From the NCBI RefSeq assembly GCF_964199755.1, contig NC_133897.1, forward strand, positions 111,352,037 through 111,416,036: 64,000 nt of DNA, given 5' to 3'. The DNA is from Larus michahellis (lineage: Eukaryota; Chordata; Aves; Charadriiformes; Laridae). Positions 9,701-23,075 of the stretch are shown here, in pieces. Position 1 is the stretch's first letter; every line of letters starts with the position of its first letter. The notes below the pieces were generated by a model. The model saw nothing but the letters and a program-made list of their open reading frames with translations, was not told the DNA's origin and made no database searches. The position numbers and the translations under genes are program-made.

Positions 9701-12700
9701 AGCGTTCAGCTGTGAGGTGCTGGGAATCAAGCAAGAGGTGATGTCTGGAGACATAAGTACACCAGTGTTGCACCTTAGGCTTTTCTATTTACCCCAAATT
9801 CATCCAAAAAATTCTCTACTGGCACTTTAAGGCCAGCTGTTATCATCACAGTTGCTATATTTCAGTGTGCAAGATAAAACATGCTAACATCTGAAAAAGT
9901 TGGCTGAATCCTTTCTTGTTGGAGCTTTGTTTGACCATATGGCACAGCCCAAGGGATGAATTCATTACTACTGTGCCTTCTGAAATTCCCTAAAACTTAA
10001 TTTTCTGTCATACTCCACATTTGCCAAGTCACTGAAAAAGAATGAGTAACATCTTTGTCCAAATACTGAATTATTAATAATAAAATTGCAAATATTCACA
10101 TATTCTTGCTTTACCAGACAATCACAGTTAGGCTGTCTTCTGCTTAAGAAAAACCTCTTCTCCTGCTAATGTCTTCTCTAGCCATCTGTCCCCCAAATAT
10201 TATTGTTTGCCTTCTGATGATACAGTAGCCTAACAGTTGACTTTTCTGCATAGCTCCAAGTTTGCATAGCATGCCGAGAATGGTGTGGAATGAAAATCTG
10301 ACCTAACAGGTCTATTTTTAAGCAAGAATCAAATGGCAGGCTAAATCCACTGATGAAGGCAGTTGACTTTTGCTTGCTTGTTTAGCTAAACGTAATGGTT
10401 ACAGAATCTGAGACTTCAGTAAGTATTTAATATAGCTTAATATATTAATAAACTACAGTTGATATATTCCCTGTCAACTGGATGGAAAAATCTTGTATAC
10501 TGTGGAAATAGCATGTGTGTTTTTCTTGGCCCATCTGAGGTCCCAGTTTTCATGCACTCCTCTTCTGGTCAACTTTACTGATCATGGCTGCTCCTTGAAA
10601 GCCTGAACTATTTGCAGAGCTCTTTACTGCTACAATTTCTAGATCTCTTTCTCTCTTCACATATTGTGAAAATACTGTTTATTTCCTGGTGTGCTTTTCA
10701 GAAATGAAACACAGCGGGCTGAAAACATACACAATGTAAGTACTAAATCGGCTATAGTTTTGTAAGCACATTGTAAGAAGTTTGCCAGGTGAAAATGTCC
10801 TTCTCTAATTACTTTGCATTTTCAACCTTCAAACTAGAGTTGTCTACTGATTTCATAGCTCAATAAATAGAAATAAATTTTATGCAGTGTGATAACAGGT
10901 TTCAGTTTTTTTGTTTTTGACATGCAATTCTAGCTGCTTTTCCATTGTAATTCATCATAGTACAACTGGTTTACACAGTAATATTTTATTCAAAAAAATA
11001 TTGAGTAACTCTTGGCCCCTCTCTGACATGTCATTTACATACCTTCCCTTCACACAACAAAACAGGAAATCAATGCCTTAACATTAGAAAAACTGATCTG
11101 CCTAAAATTATAGTGTTTTGTGCTTAGATAGGTGGTTTGTTAACAGGCATTTTAATTTATTACTCACCTCTGATCTCCTCTCTAAATGCTCACAGTACCT
11201 TCCAGAATAAATCTCTGAGTACCAGCCTTTCTATTTCTTACCATCGTGCTCCCTCAAACATTCACCGTGCGCTTAACCATAGCATCATACATCTCGGCTC
11301 AGAAGCAGAAAGCTTCTATAGCCAGCTCAAAAGTACAGTAAATGCAGCTTTTACTGCTGCACCTTTGTAATTAATGTGCCTCCTGGAGGCTGAAAGTTTT
11401 CTTATCCACAGTTAGAACAAAAGGCATGATGTTGTCCCTCACACACCTACAGCCCCAGCTCTCTTGGGCTGGTAGGAACGCTATTCACATTACATCTGAA
11501 CACAGATATTTGAAATATGAGTTGAGAATTCTGGACAGTTTGGCTAACGTAACCTGAAAAAGTTTGCTCTGAGGGCCTTCTGCTCTTCCACTCTAAAGAT
11601 GATAACATGGTCACAGGGCAAATCATGTTCCCAATTCTTTTTTATAACCTGGTAAATCACAAGAATTCAATTAAATCAATACACCACTCTCTTGTTGACA
11701 ACAAGTACCTTCAGACTTTCTAGACTTAAATAAAACTAAAAATTGGATTTTTGTATTGTACATGACCCTAAACGTTGTTATTATGAGTTCTGACTGTTAA
11801 CTTCGTTCTCAATTCAGACTTGATCCAAACGTATTTGTTGCCTGGGGCTGAGTGAAGAGCCTCTGTGCCTCCAGTGTGTTTATTTTCTCTGCAACCAAAA
11901 TAAAATGTAAGCACAAATTCACAGACTTTTTTTCTTATTAATTTCATATACCTTATGGTACAGACCTTTTTTGTGCATGCAATGCACTGCTAGGCTGTGT
12001 ATTATACTCCTAGTCTAGAAGAGAAATTCACAATACAAGAAGTGAAGGCCTTCCACAATTAACTTCCAAGGCACCTAATGAGTGTCTTCAGCTCCGAGGC
12101 AGTGAAAATGACAAGAACCTGAATTCGTAAGAAGATGAGTTCTGCCTGGCATGATATAGAATGAGTGCCCTTGAAGCTGGCGCTCAAGAGCAAGGACCAT
12201 GACCAGGTATATCTGAGGGATTCAAATGATGGACAAGGCAGGTGAAAACAAATAGCAAAAAACTGTTCTGGACTCCTGTTGTGTTGACTGTGTCCTATTC
12301 TCCCATAACCATGCACACTTCTATTACTAATTATCTTTGTCTATCATAATAGCTCTCAGTGGGTCAAAAAAAAGGAAAGTTAAAAAGCAAAGATTAAAAC
12401 GGTGTGCATTTGAGGATGGAGAGTGAGTGTGAGGCATGTTTTGCCTCCTTGTAAATCTGAAAGACACTCGAATATGATGAACATACCTTCCATTTGCTAA
12501 AGTTTTTTTATTTCTTCAGGTCGCCTTGCCTTGACTGTGTTGCTAAGCCTTTTCACCGCCAATTATTATATGCCAGGGACCCAAATGAATCTCACTTCAG
12601 CTGTCAAACTGCTAACTGCAGAGAGTTTGTGTTTTCACCCGTCCTTTTACACACAGATGAACTAAATCCTCAGTTCCTGAGCCCAAATTCACCCTTTCTG

Positions 12701-15700
12701 TAGTAGCCTTGAGCTTTTGTTCGGTTCCCTGGAAGCAAACAGATTTTCTCGGTTTATTCTGTTAAGAAAGTTATTCTGCTTTTGGGCATTGCTATTTAAT
12801 GACTATTTAATAGATCCAAATGTGAAGTCTTTCCCTAGGGCAATTAACTTGTGCTATTCCCCCGTATTTGTTTCAGTAACAGGGAGTACCACCTCTTCAT
12901 GAAATATTGTTAAAGCTCAACACGTTTTTTACCTTCATGACTTGAATTACAGTTCTTCGTAATAATTACTTAATTTTATCCAGACTGGTATAGTTGGACT
13001 TTGCTGCTGCCGAGTTCTCTCTACCTCATTAACTTTCCAGTTCAGCTACCAGTTTGTCTTTAGTAGAGGTCTTAGATTGAAAAACGAACATAGTGACAAT
13101 CATCATGATGGATAGTGAACATCCTATGACATCTCAACCATCTACCTGTGTGTTTAAACACTGTTTATAGTACAGACCAAGGTCTTTTTGTGAAGAGACT
13201 CCTCGATTTACAGTCTGCCACATATTAGGAGGGGAGGTTATAAAGATCAGGAGTAGCTGAAAGGAAACATAGAATATTTTCACTTTGACTGGGCATCTTT
13301 TTTTTTTCCTTATAAATGTTTTCAGAGACAGTGGATGATTTATCTTAAAGTGACCCTAATTCAAGTCAAGGTTATGGCAATAAGACAACTGTCTTTCTCT
13401 TTGATTTAGATGTTCCAATCTTTCCTTTACGCAAAGACTATGTTGGCTTCATTTCCTTTATAAGTAATCTTGCTCCCAGAGTTTCCAGCACATTGACTCA
13501 CGAGTTGTTTCACTAGCAGGTAAGTGGGGGTTTACTAAATCTAAAACTCAGAAAGCCTGCTTGGAGAAAGTAGTGAAAGATGCAATGTTATTTGTGGAAT
13601 GAAGTGCCATATTTCTAATGTTCCCTAAAATCTTTCATCTTACAATCATTATTCTCTAAAGCAAAATTTTGGCAGGGGTTTTATGTCTCTTTTATGGTGT
13701 TTGAGAAAGATTTTCTTCTTTACCACCTGAAGAAGTTAAGCTGTACCGTAGGAGATCTTCCACTGAAAGGTTTCTTATCTTTTGGATACAGTTTGGCCTG
13801 CTCCATCTCAGTTTTTTCACTGCATCAGCCAGAGGTCACTTATCTTTCGAGACTTTCTATAACTGGTCATCAACGAGTCTTCTTCTGGGTCTGGACTGGG
13901 AATTACACAAGGAGGGCTACTTCTGCCAGGTGCGGCTTCGTAGCATTCACTCTGCTGCAGGGAGATTGAATTCTGTTCTCACTTACTCTAGTGTAAATAT
14001 TGAGCAATTCTATTGATCTACCTGATATTATTATAGATTTTCAGGAGTATGACTGACAGAAGACTGTGTGGTTCGGTGCACCCTAGCTGCCAATACTCGT
14101 AGATACTTAATCCTGTGTCAGTCTGCAGCACACAGCCAAGGAAGGCAGAGGACAGCAGAGGTCTCTCTTCTTCCCTCTTGCAGGAGGTGACCACAAAGAA
14201 AATTGGGGCACAGTAAATGCAAACAACAACACATGTTGTTGTAGATACCTCAACTAATGTTTGTCCTCCGACGCTCCTTGTTACTTTTTTTAGACCAGAA
14301 GCAGAAGCCAAATGATAGCACACACACACATATATATGCATGTAGTCCTGTGATACCTGTGCAGAAATGGAAATACCTGTTCCACCACAGCACCATTGCC
14401 ATGAGGCTCCAGATGCTGATGTATGGCAAAAACAAGCTAGAATGACCTAATTTGGGGCATCTTCATAAATCTCCCACCCCTCTCCAGAGGTGGGTTTGGA
14501 TGACAGCACACCTTTTTCAATGAGATTTTGGCTACTTCTACCTATAGCAGAAGCCATGTCAGCACTGGATGCCGACACGCAACCAGACTAAAGCTTTATG
14601 TGGCCACTACTTCAAATGCAAGCAGATTTTTATGGGCTTGCAGAATTTAGGTTTGATTCTTCCCACATTTGCTTTCCTATTTGTTATTTCTTCCTCTCAG
14701 ACAGATGGGCATGAAGATGGCTCTGAAAAGACACATGTCAAAGAGGAGTTTTCTTCACCCTGCCCCCATCCTATAGGTTTCCCAGAGAAAGTAACCACCA
14801 CCCGTTGAATTTGTTTTTTAATCATTGTTTTTTCACTATTTTTACTTTTTAGCATAAAGAGATGTAAATATGAGCTCAGTGGCAAGATAAAAAGCACAAT
14901 AGTATTTTTAAGTAGCTCTCAGGGAAGAAGATCCTGTGTCTTTCATGCATTGGTTTTTTTTCAGTAAGACATACCTCGGTTTACAAGATAGTGCACTTAA
15001 ACAGCAGAGGATGTGCTACAAATCCACACCCTCATTTTCTATCATTTAAAAATATAAAATATAAATCTAATGGTTCCATCTGCTTTAACTATTGGTTTGT
15101 TTGCAACTACTGGAGCAATCACGGCCAGAGAAAAAGATGGGTGGCTCCTAAAAAAACACTTACGAGGGCTGCTTTCGTTAGAGCAGAAACACAGAACTTC
15201 TTTTTCAAGAAATGGTTAATGTTTTTCTGTACGGGAGTTTTCCTTGATGCTTGCTGATAACAACATTTCTGTGATGGCACTGTTAGTGGCATACTGAATG
15301 ATTTACTGGAAAGAATAAGAACAGAGCAGTGGCCTCAGAAATGTCACTTGAAGGCCTCTTGATTGATTTTTACAATGATCCCAGAGAACTATTTGTCCTG
15401 TATTCAAATTCATTATTATTTTTCATTCCTTGTAGAAATTTACAGCCTATACCTAAGCTTATACATAGGCTTAAAATTAATTTATTCTGGAAGCAAATAA
15501 GAAAGAATGGTGTAATAGAAGTAGAATATGAAGTCTGGAACACAGTAACTAATGTTTCAAAAAAACATGAATCAACCTACTACAATTTTAATAAAGAAAC
15601 ATATATTTAGTAGGCATTGATCTTAGTAGCTCGTCACCAAGTCACTCCAATGGATTGAGACTGATCTACTAGAGTGAAAGATGTGACGAAAGGGTGTAAG

Positions 15701-18700
15701 TGCATCACTTCCAAAGCAATTACCTGCATCAGGCGCAGCAGGGTGGTGATGGGTTTTTTTCCTTAAGTAGATTATGTTGTTAACAAATGACAATATACTA
15801 ATAACTATATTTCCTAATGTATCACAACTTTACAAAGCAACAGCAGCTTTACGGAGAGTGAGACTCCATGTGTCTCAAAACAAAAATCCAACCAACTCTC
15901 ATCATCACATATACTGTCCAGCTGCAAAGACGGGGGAAACCTTCACTGAATTTCATTCCTTTCCCTGACAGCTGTGTATCAAATGACTTGTAAAAGTTTC
16001 CCCTCCCCAGGGCGCAGCGTGCTGCCTGCACCCGTGGGAAGGCTCCTCCAAAGTGCACGTACTGGATAAGGAAGCCGAACACCAGTCACTAGTGCATTAG
16101 TGCATTTACAGCCCTCGATTTTCTACAAGTTCTGGTTTTTCTCTCTGTAGCTTGCTCATTTCCAATAAAGTGTTCACACACTTGACATGAAGAGGCTTAT
16201 GTCACTAATGAGTGTGTATTCAGTGTTTATGCCTTATGACAAGACAAGCCTTTTTATATAACCTCCAACGATTTATGCAATTTCTTTAGTTCCAGATACT
16301 TGAGACAACAGCATAGTTTTCAGTCTCAGCAATTGTATGTGAAAAATTATACTGCCGCAAGGAGTTAATCAATTAGAAAATGTTTGCTGATTTTTTAGCT
16401 TTGCTTTATTTTTCTCGCTGTCATTTTAATGGCCCTTGTCATTTCATTCATAAACATCCTAAATAATTCCTTTTCCTCTCTGCTATTGCAAAGATATTTT
16501 TTAAGCATATTGAGAACTCAGTCTATCTTTACTTAATCCTTTTTACTTTTCTTGCTTTCAGTATCTTTGCTGAAATACCCAGGGCTGTGCATGTCTTGAA
16601 TGAAGCTACACTAGCATTGTATAGAGAGAAGCAGTCTTGGCCAATAAGTTTCTACATAGCTTAGATGCTTTATTGCATTTTTTGCTGTTGGCAACAAAAT
16701 CACGGCATACTGAATATACCTAACCTTAAATACAAATGAGGAAATCTTTCCTGAAAATGACACTTTTCCTTAGTCATAAAACAAAGACATAATTTTGTTA
16801 TTTCAAAGTTGATCTTAAGGGGTGTTAAGTGTGAAGTTAGTTCAAAGAAAGTACTAGACAGTGAAATGATGTGGGACATATATTCAATATTCTGATGCAG
16901 TAAATCTCCAAGACAAATAGCAGTGAACACTCTTATACAAGTATTTATCTAGGTCTGATGCCGGTTCATGAAATTAAAATCAGGTTACATAACATTATAT
17001 AGTGTCTTGGGCACACATGAGGAGCCAGAATAGCTGTAATCAGTGATTAATACCTGGCCGACCTTATTTTGTTGAACACTAGAGGGAGATCAAAGCAAAA
17101 GAATAGATGATCTAATAGATGATGGATACTAATTGGTGCTGTTCATAAAATTTCCACTGATGAAAAGATGAAACACCAGGTATCATAGTATCTTAATTTT
17201 TCGACATAGCTTTCACATGGCCTTATTTGATATTGTTTTACCTAGAATGTAATTTTAAAGAACGAAAAAAAAAGACTCAGAAGGAAAACGACTGTGCTTT
17301 TATCAATACTACAGTTAATATATTCTGCACTACATTAGGTTTTCATATGACACGTTTACTTTGATAAGAAGATAGAGGTTTTAGCAACTGAACAATGAAA
17401 CATAGGCACAAAATCCAGCTATCTCACTGGTTTTTGAACATGTGGTACTTTTTTTCTAGCAGGTACCTACAGCAGTAAGTGGGGGAAACTCGTGTTTCTG
17501 AAAGACCTTCCCTGGAAAGAGATCTTTCTGTTAGACCTGAAGGCAAGCAACTGAGACTGTTCGCACGCAGAACAGGATGGAAATTAATGGTGTCACAACT
17601 GCTGTTCTGTTCAGTGTTTGCTGAACAAAGCTTGTAACATAAAATGCCTGTTTTAAAATATACATATTTTTTACTTTTGCATGAAAGAAATTTATCAAAT
17701 GCACGCTTCTTTGCCCTCTCAGTTACTGCTGGGAAATACTAGTACTTTCAGCAGGGTTCCCAAAGGAAGGGTCATTAAGGCCTTGAATAGTTTCCTAAAG
17801 GGACCTGGTTCATCAGCCCATGCAGAGGAGGGACCCTGGCATCCGCGTTTCACAACCAAAGAACTCCTCATGCTGCAGTTTGTGCAGGGATTGTTATGCT
17901 GGTAGGGATGTCTGAGCTGGATGGAAACAGCATGATGTTGGCACTGGTAGAAACGTGGTTATTGACAAAGAGCTGACAAAGTTAGGGTTAGTTTACCCTG
18001 AGTATGTGGCTGGGCATGGTGGCTTGCAGCTACCTCACACGTCAGTACAGTGTGCTGCAGCCCCCGCACCAGTCGGCACCGCCAGCCCACCCCATTTTCA
18101 GTGTACACCGTGGTGTAAGGAGAAAATGTGATAGATAGACATAGATATATATACACACTAATAATTGCTATTGTTATTTAGGGAAGAAAAGGTTTGGCTC
18201 GGCTCGAGGGACGTGACAGGAGTGAGAGGGCAGGAGCAGCGAGAAGCGCAGATGGGAAGGGAGAGCTGGGAATTTGCCTTTCAGCACAGCAAGCTGCTAA
18301 GCTGGCCCGGGGCTTGCTGTGAAACCATAACCTCTCACAAAGTTACCAGTCGGCTCTCCTCCACACAGAAAAAAAAAGAATGCTCCAAGTGTCACTTCAC
18401 AACTCGTTTCAAAAAGGAGAAATATTTATATGTTATTGAACAGCTGTGCTGTCACTAAAGTTAAGTAGCAACTTCTCAGATGCGTCCTGCACTGTTTGGG
18501 TCTGTTTAATAAATGAGTGAATTATGGTTTTTGTCCAAGGCTCATCCTGCACGGTGCTGGGAGCTCCCAGCATCCACAGAGGTATTCTCAGCCTGGTCAC
18601 AAGCTGAAGTACTGGGGCTGTCTTTAGCTGTGTAACACATAGCAGTACAAACGTGTTTGCAAGTGTCAGAGTGCTGTAAAGAGCCAAACCATAACCACAG

Positions 18701-21700
18701 TGAATGAATACGGCTGACAGCTAATCTGAATTCTATTTGTTTCTTAAGTTTGTCAGTATATACACTGTCAGAATAGTTTCCAGTCTTGGCTTCCAGTCTC
18801 ACAGTTTCCTGCTTCATCTTGCTTTAGATGACTACAAATTGAATAAAACTTGCCGAGAATATTACAAATGTATGCATTTTTAGTAACTTCACTGTTGCTG
18901 TGAGATCATTCCCCATTATACCAGCTCAGGAGACTGTCTCTTTCTAGATAAATAATGCTTCTGAATATCCAGTGCTACTGAGCTGTTGATTTCTCCCTGC
19001 AGGACATAATTTAAACATGAAAGAGAAAGGGTTGAGGTTTTTGCAGTTTTTGTGATATAGCTACATTTGCAAATGTGTTTCAAACTTAAGGGGTCTTCTT
19101 TGTCATTTATTGTTTTTTGACTGTTTTACATTTCTTACTACCATCAGGCAAACTTATTGTTGGACAGAATGACCTCAAGAAAGGTAAAATACAAATAGTT
19201 CAGCCATTGCCAGGAAAAAATTATTGTAATATAAGGCACATATTGTTCTTAAATTGTTGTGCTCTATTTTTAACAATTCTGGCACATAAAAACTATCTGT
19301 GAAAGGCTGACGTTGCAGATACCTGCAAAAGATAAATCTGAGGTCTTTCAGACAGTGGGGTTGGTGAATGGCATGAACCCTTTATCAGGACAATACAATG
19401 TGGAAGCGAACTGACAAGGTATTGACAGTGGAGAGTAAATCTGTTGCATCCAAGCTGCCTCTGGTAGTGCTAACAACACAGGAGGGTAAACTTTTTTTTC
19501 ACCTGCTGATTATTTATAGCTTTGTGTGAAATGACCTTGGCTCTAATTTCTGTAGCCAGTGGAAATACGCAGCCGAGCTCCAAGGTGTCTTCTTTTTCCA
19601 TTAGCTTTTAGGACACACTGAGGTTGCTCATTGTGTTCACAACAGCTTTACATCCCATGTGTAGTCATACACCGTGTAGAAGCATTAAACTACTTCATGC
19701 ATGCTACCCGGTAGATGTGTGTCAGTGAAAGGATCCTGTAAATGTGGGACTTACTGCAGATGGATGATATAATTTGCATTGCACAGATCAAGCACTAGAT
19801 TTACCACCTGTGGACAACACGGTATACACAGATATTTCTGTCTGGGAAGTCTGAGACAGACATCTGACTACGCACAACACCGAAACATCAGAAAAGGAGA
19901 TAATTGGCAACATCCTTGGTGGAACCGTAATAAAATAGTGTGCAATAGGCATGTATACATGCTGAAATGAGAATCGCTGAAATAAGAATGTCTTTTTCTG
20001 ACTTTCTATTAATTGTTTGAGAACAACACTAAGTGGTATAATGTAATCATTCAGATTACTGTAACTGCCCTAAAGGCCTTATAAGTTCTCTGCTCTAACC
20101 AAATGCTGTACTGAATATGAAGTTACTGTAAATTTATAAGCAGCAGATGTAATATATCATGCCATTCATAACACTATATGTTTTCAGTGAAGGAACCTTC
20201 ATGTTTGTCAGGCAGATTAGTTCAGCAATATGACTATATCAGCAAAGAAGCGTTATTGAAAAACAGTCCTGAGAGAATAGTGACTTCACAAATGCATTTT
20301 TGCCAACTGATTGTCCTGTTTAAATCCCATTGAAATGAGGCTTTGTCTGAAGTGCCTGTGTTGACCTTCTATCAAGAGTGAAAATTGTTTAAACAGATTG
20401 CTAGGTTAGAAATCAAAAAAAATTAACTGTGACAGTAGCTCTAGGTGAGAACAGGAAAAACATATCATTAAAAAGACATTGCTGAGTCTCATATTCTTGT
20501 TAGTATCTCCTTCCTTCACTTACTGACAGATGTTGACCTAACTGTCTTTGGGAATGTCCACGCATGCTGCAGTGCAGTACAGTTCATTTTATCCACTACA
20601 CAGCCTTTGTTTTCAGATAAGTATGGGTACTCTCTGGAATGCTTTCTCTTAAGTGAGCTTCTTTCAATTGAATTAATGATGGCTGGTGGTCCAAGTCTCA
20701 GCAGTCTTCACCTCAAGTAGCACCTTACTGGCAATCTCTGCAAATAACATTAGAAAACCCAGGTCAGAAACCTGTTTTCCATTGAAAAGTGGCCAAACAC
20801 ATTCATCTGCATTAAGGCTAATCATATTCAATCACCAGTTCAGCTGTCCTGACTACAGATGCCCACTGACACTTGCAGAGGGCATTGTTTGTATACAGAG
20901 TAATTAAAAATTTTTACTTCTCCCTTGGAAACAGTAATGGCATTCGGCAGCCCTGACTATGAACAAATGTCCAAAGGAATTTCAAGACTTATTGGTATGA
21001 AAGTGCCAAACAACTCTAAAGCTGGTTTGAATTTAAAAACAGAGGGAGAATATATCAGTTCTTTAAAAAGGGGACATTCCAAATAGCAACTGCATCTGTT
21101 TCACAAATGGGGCTATAAAAACTACAAGAAAAAGTGGGTCTTATTGTTTATGGGTAACATCCAAGCTAAATTAATATCAAATCCATTTATACATTAATGA
21201 AAAGCCTAAAAAACCTAATCCTTTGGAAAGACTCCTGTATGCTTTAATGTAGTTTAGATCAGGTTCATTATGGAGAAAGAAAAACATGGTCTTGATGCTG
21301 AAATAAACATTTGGTCTTTTAGAGAGTTGTAAAATACAGCCAAGAAAAGATTATACTTTGGGTCTTAATCTGCATTAGAAATATGTTCATCAAATCAAAA
21401 GACAGTTGCAATTTACCTGAAAACGAAGCCTCTCACTAGTATCTAACATGCCTCAAAAGAATATCAGTATTTACAAATGTTCACGTCTAAATTGAGGGCA
21501 TTTTATTTCACCATCAAGTGTGGTGGTAAACACGTTACTGTCCTGGACAACAGTTTACCTTGGCATTGGTCTCATTTGTGTCTAATAATACTGCAAATCT
21601 TGTAAGAAATGCCAGACTTTCTCAAAGCAAACAGCTGGGCCAGTAAAGATTGCCAAACTCTTGAAGTCTGTCAAATCAGTTTCAGTAGATGTGGAATGCT

Positions 21701-21959
21701 CATTGGTAAAGAAAACTATATTTTTTTTTTAAAATTGCTTTGAAGCTAGAAGAAAATTTATACTTTGTTTTCCTCTAAGGTTCAGCAAAGCCTGGAGGAG
21801 CTCTTATTTTATCGAAACAAACTTTGCTCCAAACAAACATCTCTCTGATGATGATATATGTTCATTCCATTGCAATACATGATATTTCATATGTCTATTT
21901 TTGCCATATCTGTGTGGTAAATTTCTTCTTGATATTTATGTTTCTACATGTTTTATTGT
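6723..21959. other. Long non-coding stretch upstream of the MC2R coding exon
   Basis: About 15 kb of AT-rich sequence in which I see no supported gene and no recognisable CR1 or LTR. Open frames here are short and have no protein features. It probably contains MC2R upstream sequence and perhaps its non-coding first exon(s) and intron. Small simple-sequence runs occur, for example CA/TA at 14320-14342 and an oligo(T) at 21720. The segment around 16370-16470 looks like possible conserved non-coding DNA. Confidence 0.6.
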
Positions 21960-21961
21960 AG
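21960..21961 (+). promoter_or_regulatory. Candidate 3' splice site opening the MC2R coding exon
   Basis: A T-rich run (about 21921-21957) ends in TTTTATTGTAG, a good acceptor form, 154 bases before the start codon. In other vertebrates the MC2R coding exon is preceded by one or more non-coding 5' exons, so an acceptor is expected here. That expectation plus the local sequence is the whole case. I could not identify the matching upstream exon or promoter in 6723-21900. Confidence 0.35.
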
Positions 21962-22115
21962 GAGAAATTCAAAACATTTCAGTTAAGCCTTGAAATTGCT
22001 CCAGATGAAGGAGAAAACCTTCATCGAAAGAAGAATGGTCTGACTGACAGATCAGCTTCAGAATAAAGCCAAGCCTGAGAAACAACAATCCAGAATCTTT
22101 CCACAATCAGAAGAA

Positions 22116-23075
22116 ATGAGCACTGAGAGACCTTCCAACCTCATCAAACACCCAGGGCAGACAAGCATTGCTTCTCTCGAAAATATAAGTGATTTCTCCT
22201 TAAATGTCACTGACTGCACCCAGGTCGTGGTGCCAGAGGAAGTTTTTTTCACTGTTGCTGCTGCCGGAATACTGGAGAATCTGCTTGTCCTTATTGCTGT
22301 CATTAGGAATAAGAATTTGCACTTGCCCATGTACTTCTTCATTTGCAGTTTAGCCATTTCAGACATGTTAGGTAGCTTGTACAAAACTCTGGAGAACATC
22401 TTTATCATCTTGTGCAAAATGGGGTACCTCACACGTCGTGGGGACTTTGAGAAAAAGCTGGATGATGCCATGGATTCCATGTTCATTCTGTCTTTACTGG
22501 GGTCGATTTTCAGCTTGTTAGCTATTGCAGCAGACAGATACATCACTATCTTCTACGCTTTACGATACCATAATATCATGACACTAAGAAGGGCCTTGGT
22601 TATCTTGGCAATCATTTGGACATTCTGTGCTGGCAGTAGTATTGCCATTGCCCTCTTCTCCTACGAAGCAGCAACAGTCATTCCCTTCACCATCCTGTTC
22701 CCTTTAATGATGTTTTTTATACTGTGCCTCTATGTCCATATGTTCCTCCTGGCTCGATCTCATGCTAAAAAGATCGCCTCACTGCCAACCAGCACAGTCC
22801 ATCAGAGAACTAACATGAAAGGAGCCATTACACTGACTATTTTCCTTGGAGTTTTCCTTTGCTGTTGGGCCCCCTTTGTTCTTCACATCCTGTTAGCAAG
22901 GTTTTGCCCACATAACCCTTACTGTGCCTGCTACATGTCCATTTTCCATGTGAATGGGACACTCATAATGTGCAATGCGATCATCGACCCTATGATTTTT
23001 GCATTCCGAAGCCGAGAATTACGGAGTACATTTAAGAAGATGTTCTGCTGTGCCAGGTCAAACTGGAACTGGTAA
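22116..23075 (+). CDS. MC2R: Melanocortin 2 receptor (ACTH receptor), complete single-exon coding region
   Basis: A 319-residue class A G-protein-coupled receptor that binds ACTH at the plasma membrane of steroid-producing adrenal cells and signals through Gs and cAMP; the family needs the accessory protein MRAP to reach the surface. Visible: short N-terminus with N-glycosylation sequons at N23 and N30; transmembrane segments near 41-63, 73-95, 119-140, 158-180, 187-212, 236-262 and 274-295. Signature residues are SLAISD in TM2, E93, the acidic cluster D116/D117/D120, DRY at 140-142, CWAPF in TM6, the cysteine-rich third outer loop (C264, C270, C272), and DPMIF at 291-295 replacing NPxxY as usual in melanocortin receptors. 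C311/C312 could be palmitoylated. The start is the first ATG after an in-frame stop at 22041, with a G at -3; the next methionine is already in TM2. Compared with human MC2R the third inner loop is several residues longer. No break is seen. MC2R is favoured over MC5R by overall resemblance. Confidence 0.97.
   Translation: MSTERPSNLIKHPGQTSIASLENISDFSLNVTDCTQVVVPEEVFFTVAAAGILENLLVLIAVIRNKNLHLPMYFFICSLAISDMLGSLYKTLENIFIILCKMGYLTRRGDFEKKLDDAMDSMFILSLLGSIFSLLAIAADRYITIFYALRYHNIMTLRRALVILAIIWTFCAGSSIAIALFSYEAATVIPFTILFPLMMFFILCLYVHMFLLARSHAKKIASLPTSTVHQRTNMKGAITLTIFLGVFLCCWAPFVLHILLARFCPHNPYCACYMSIFHVNGTLIMCNAIIDPMIFAFRSRELRSTFKKMFCCARSNWNW

Noticed and set aside
14320..14342. CA/TA run as a notable microsatellite
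   Set aside because: Only about ten dinucleotides in all; too short to be of note.
22058..22546. Antisense 162-codon open frame across the start of MC2R
   Set aside because: It is the complement of the receptor's own codons, with no features of its own; a shadow frame.
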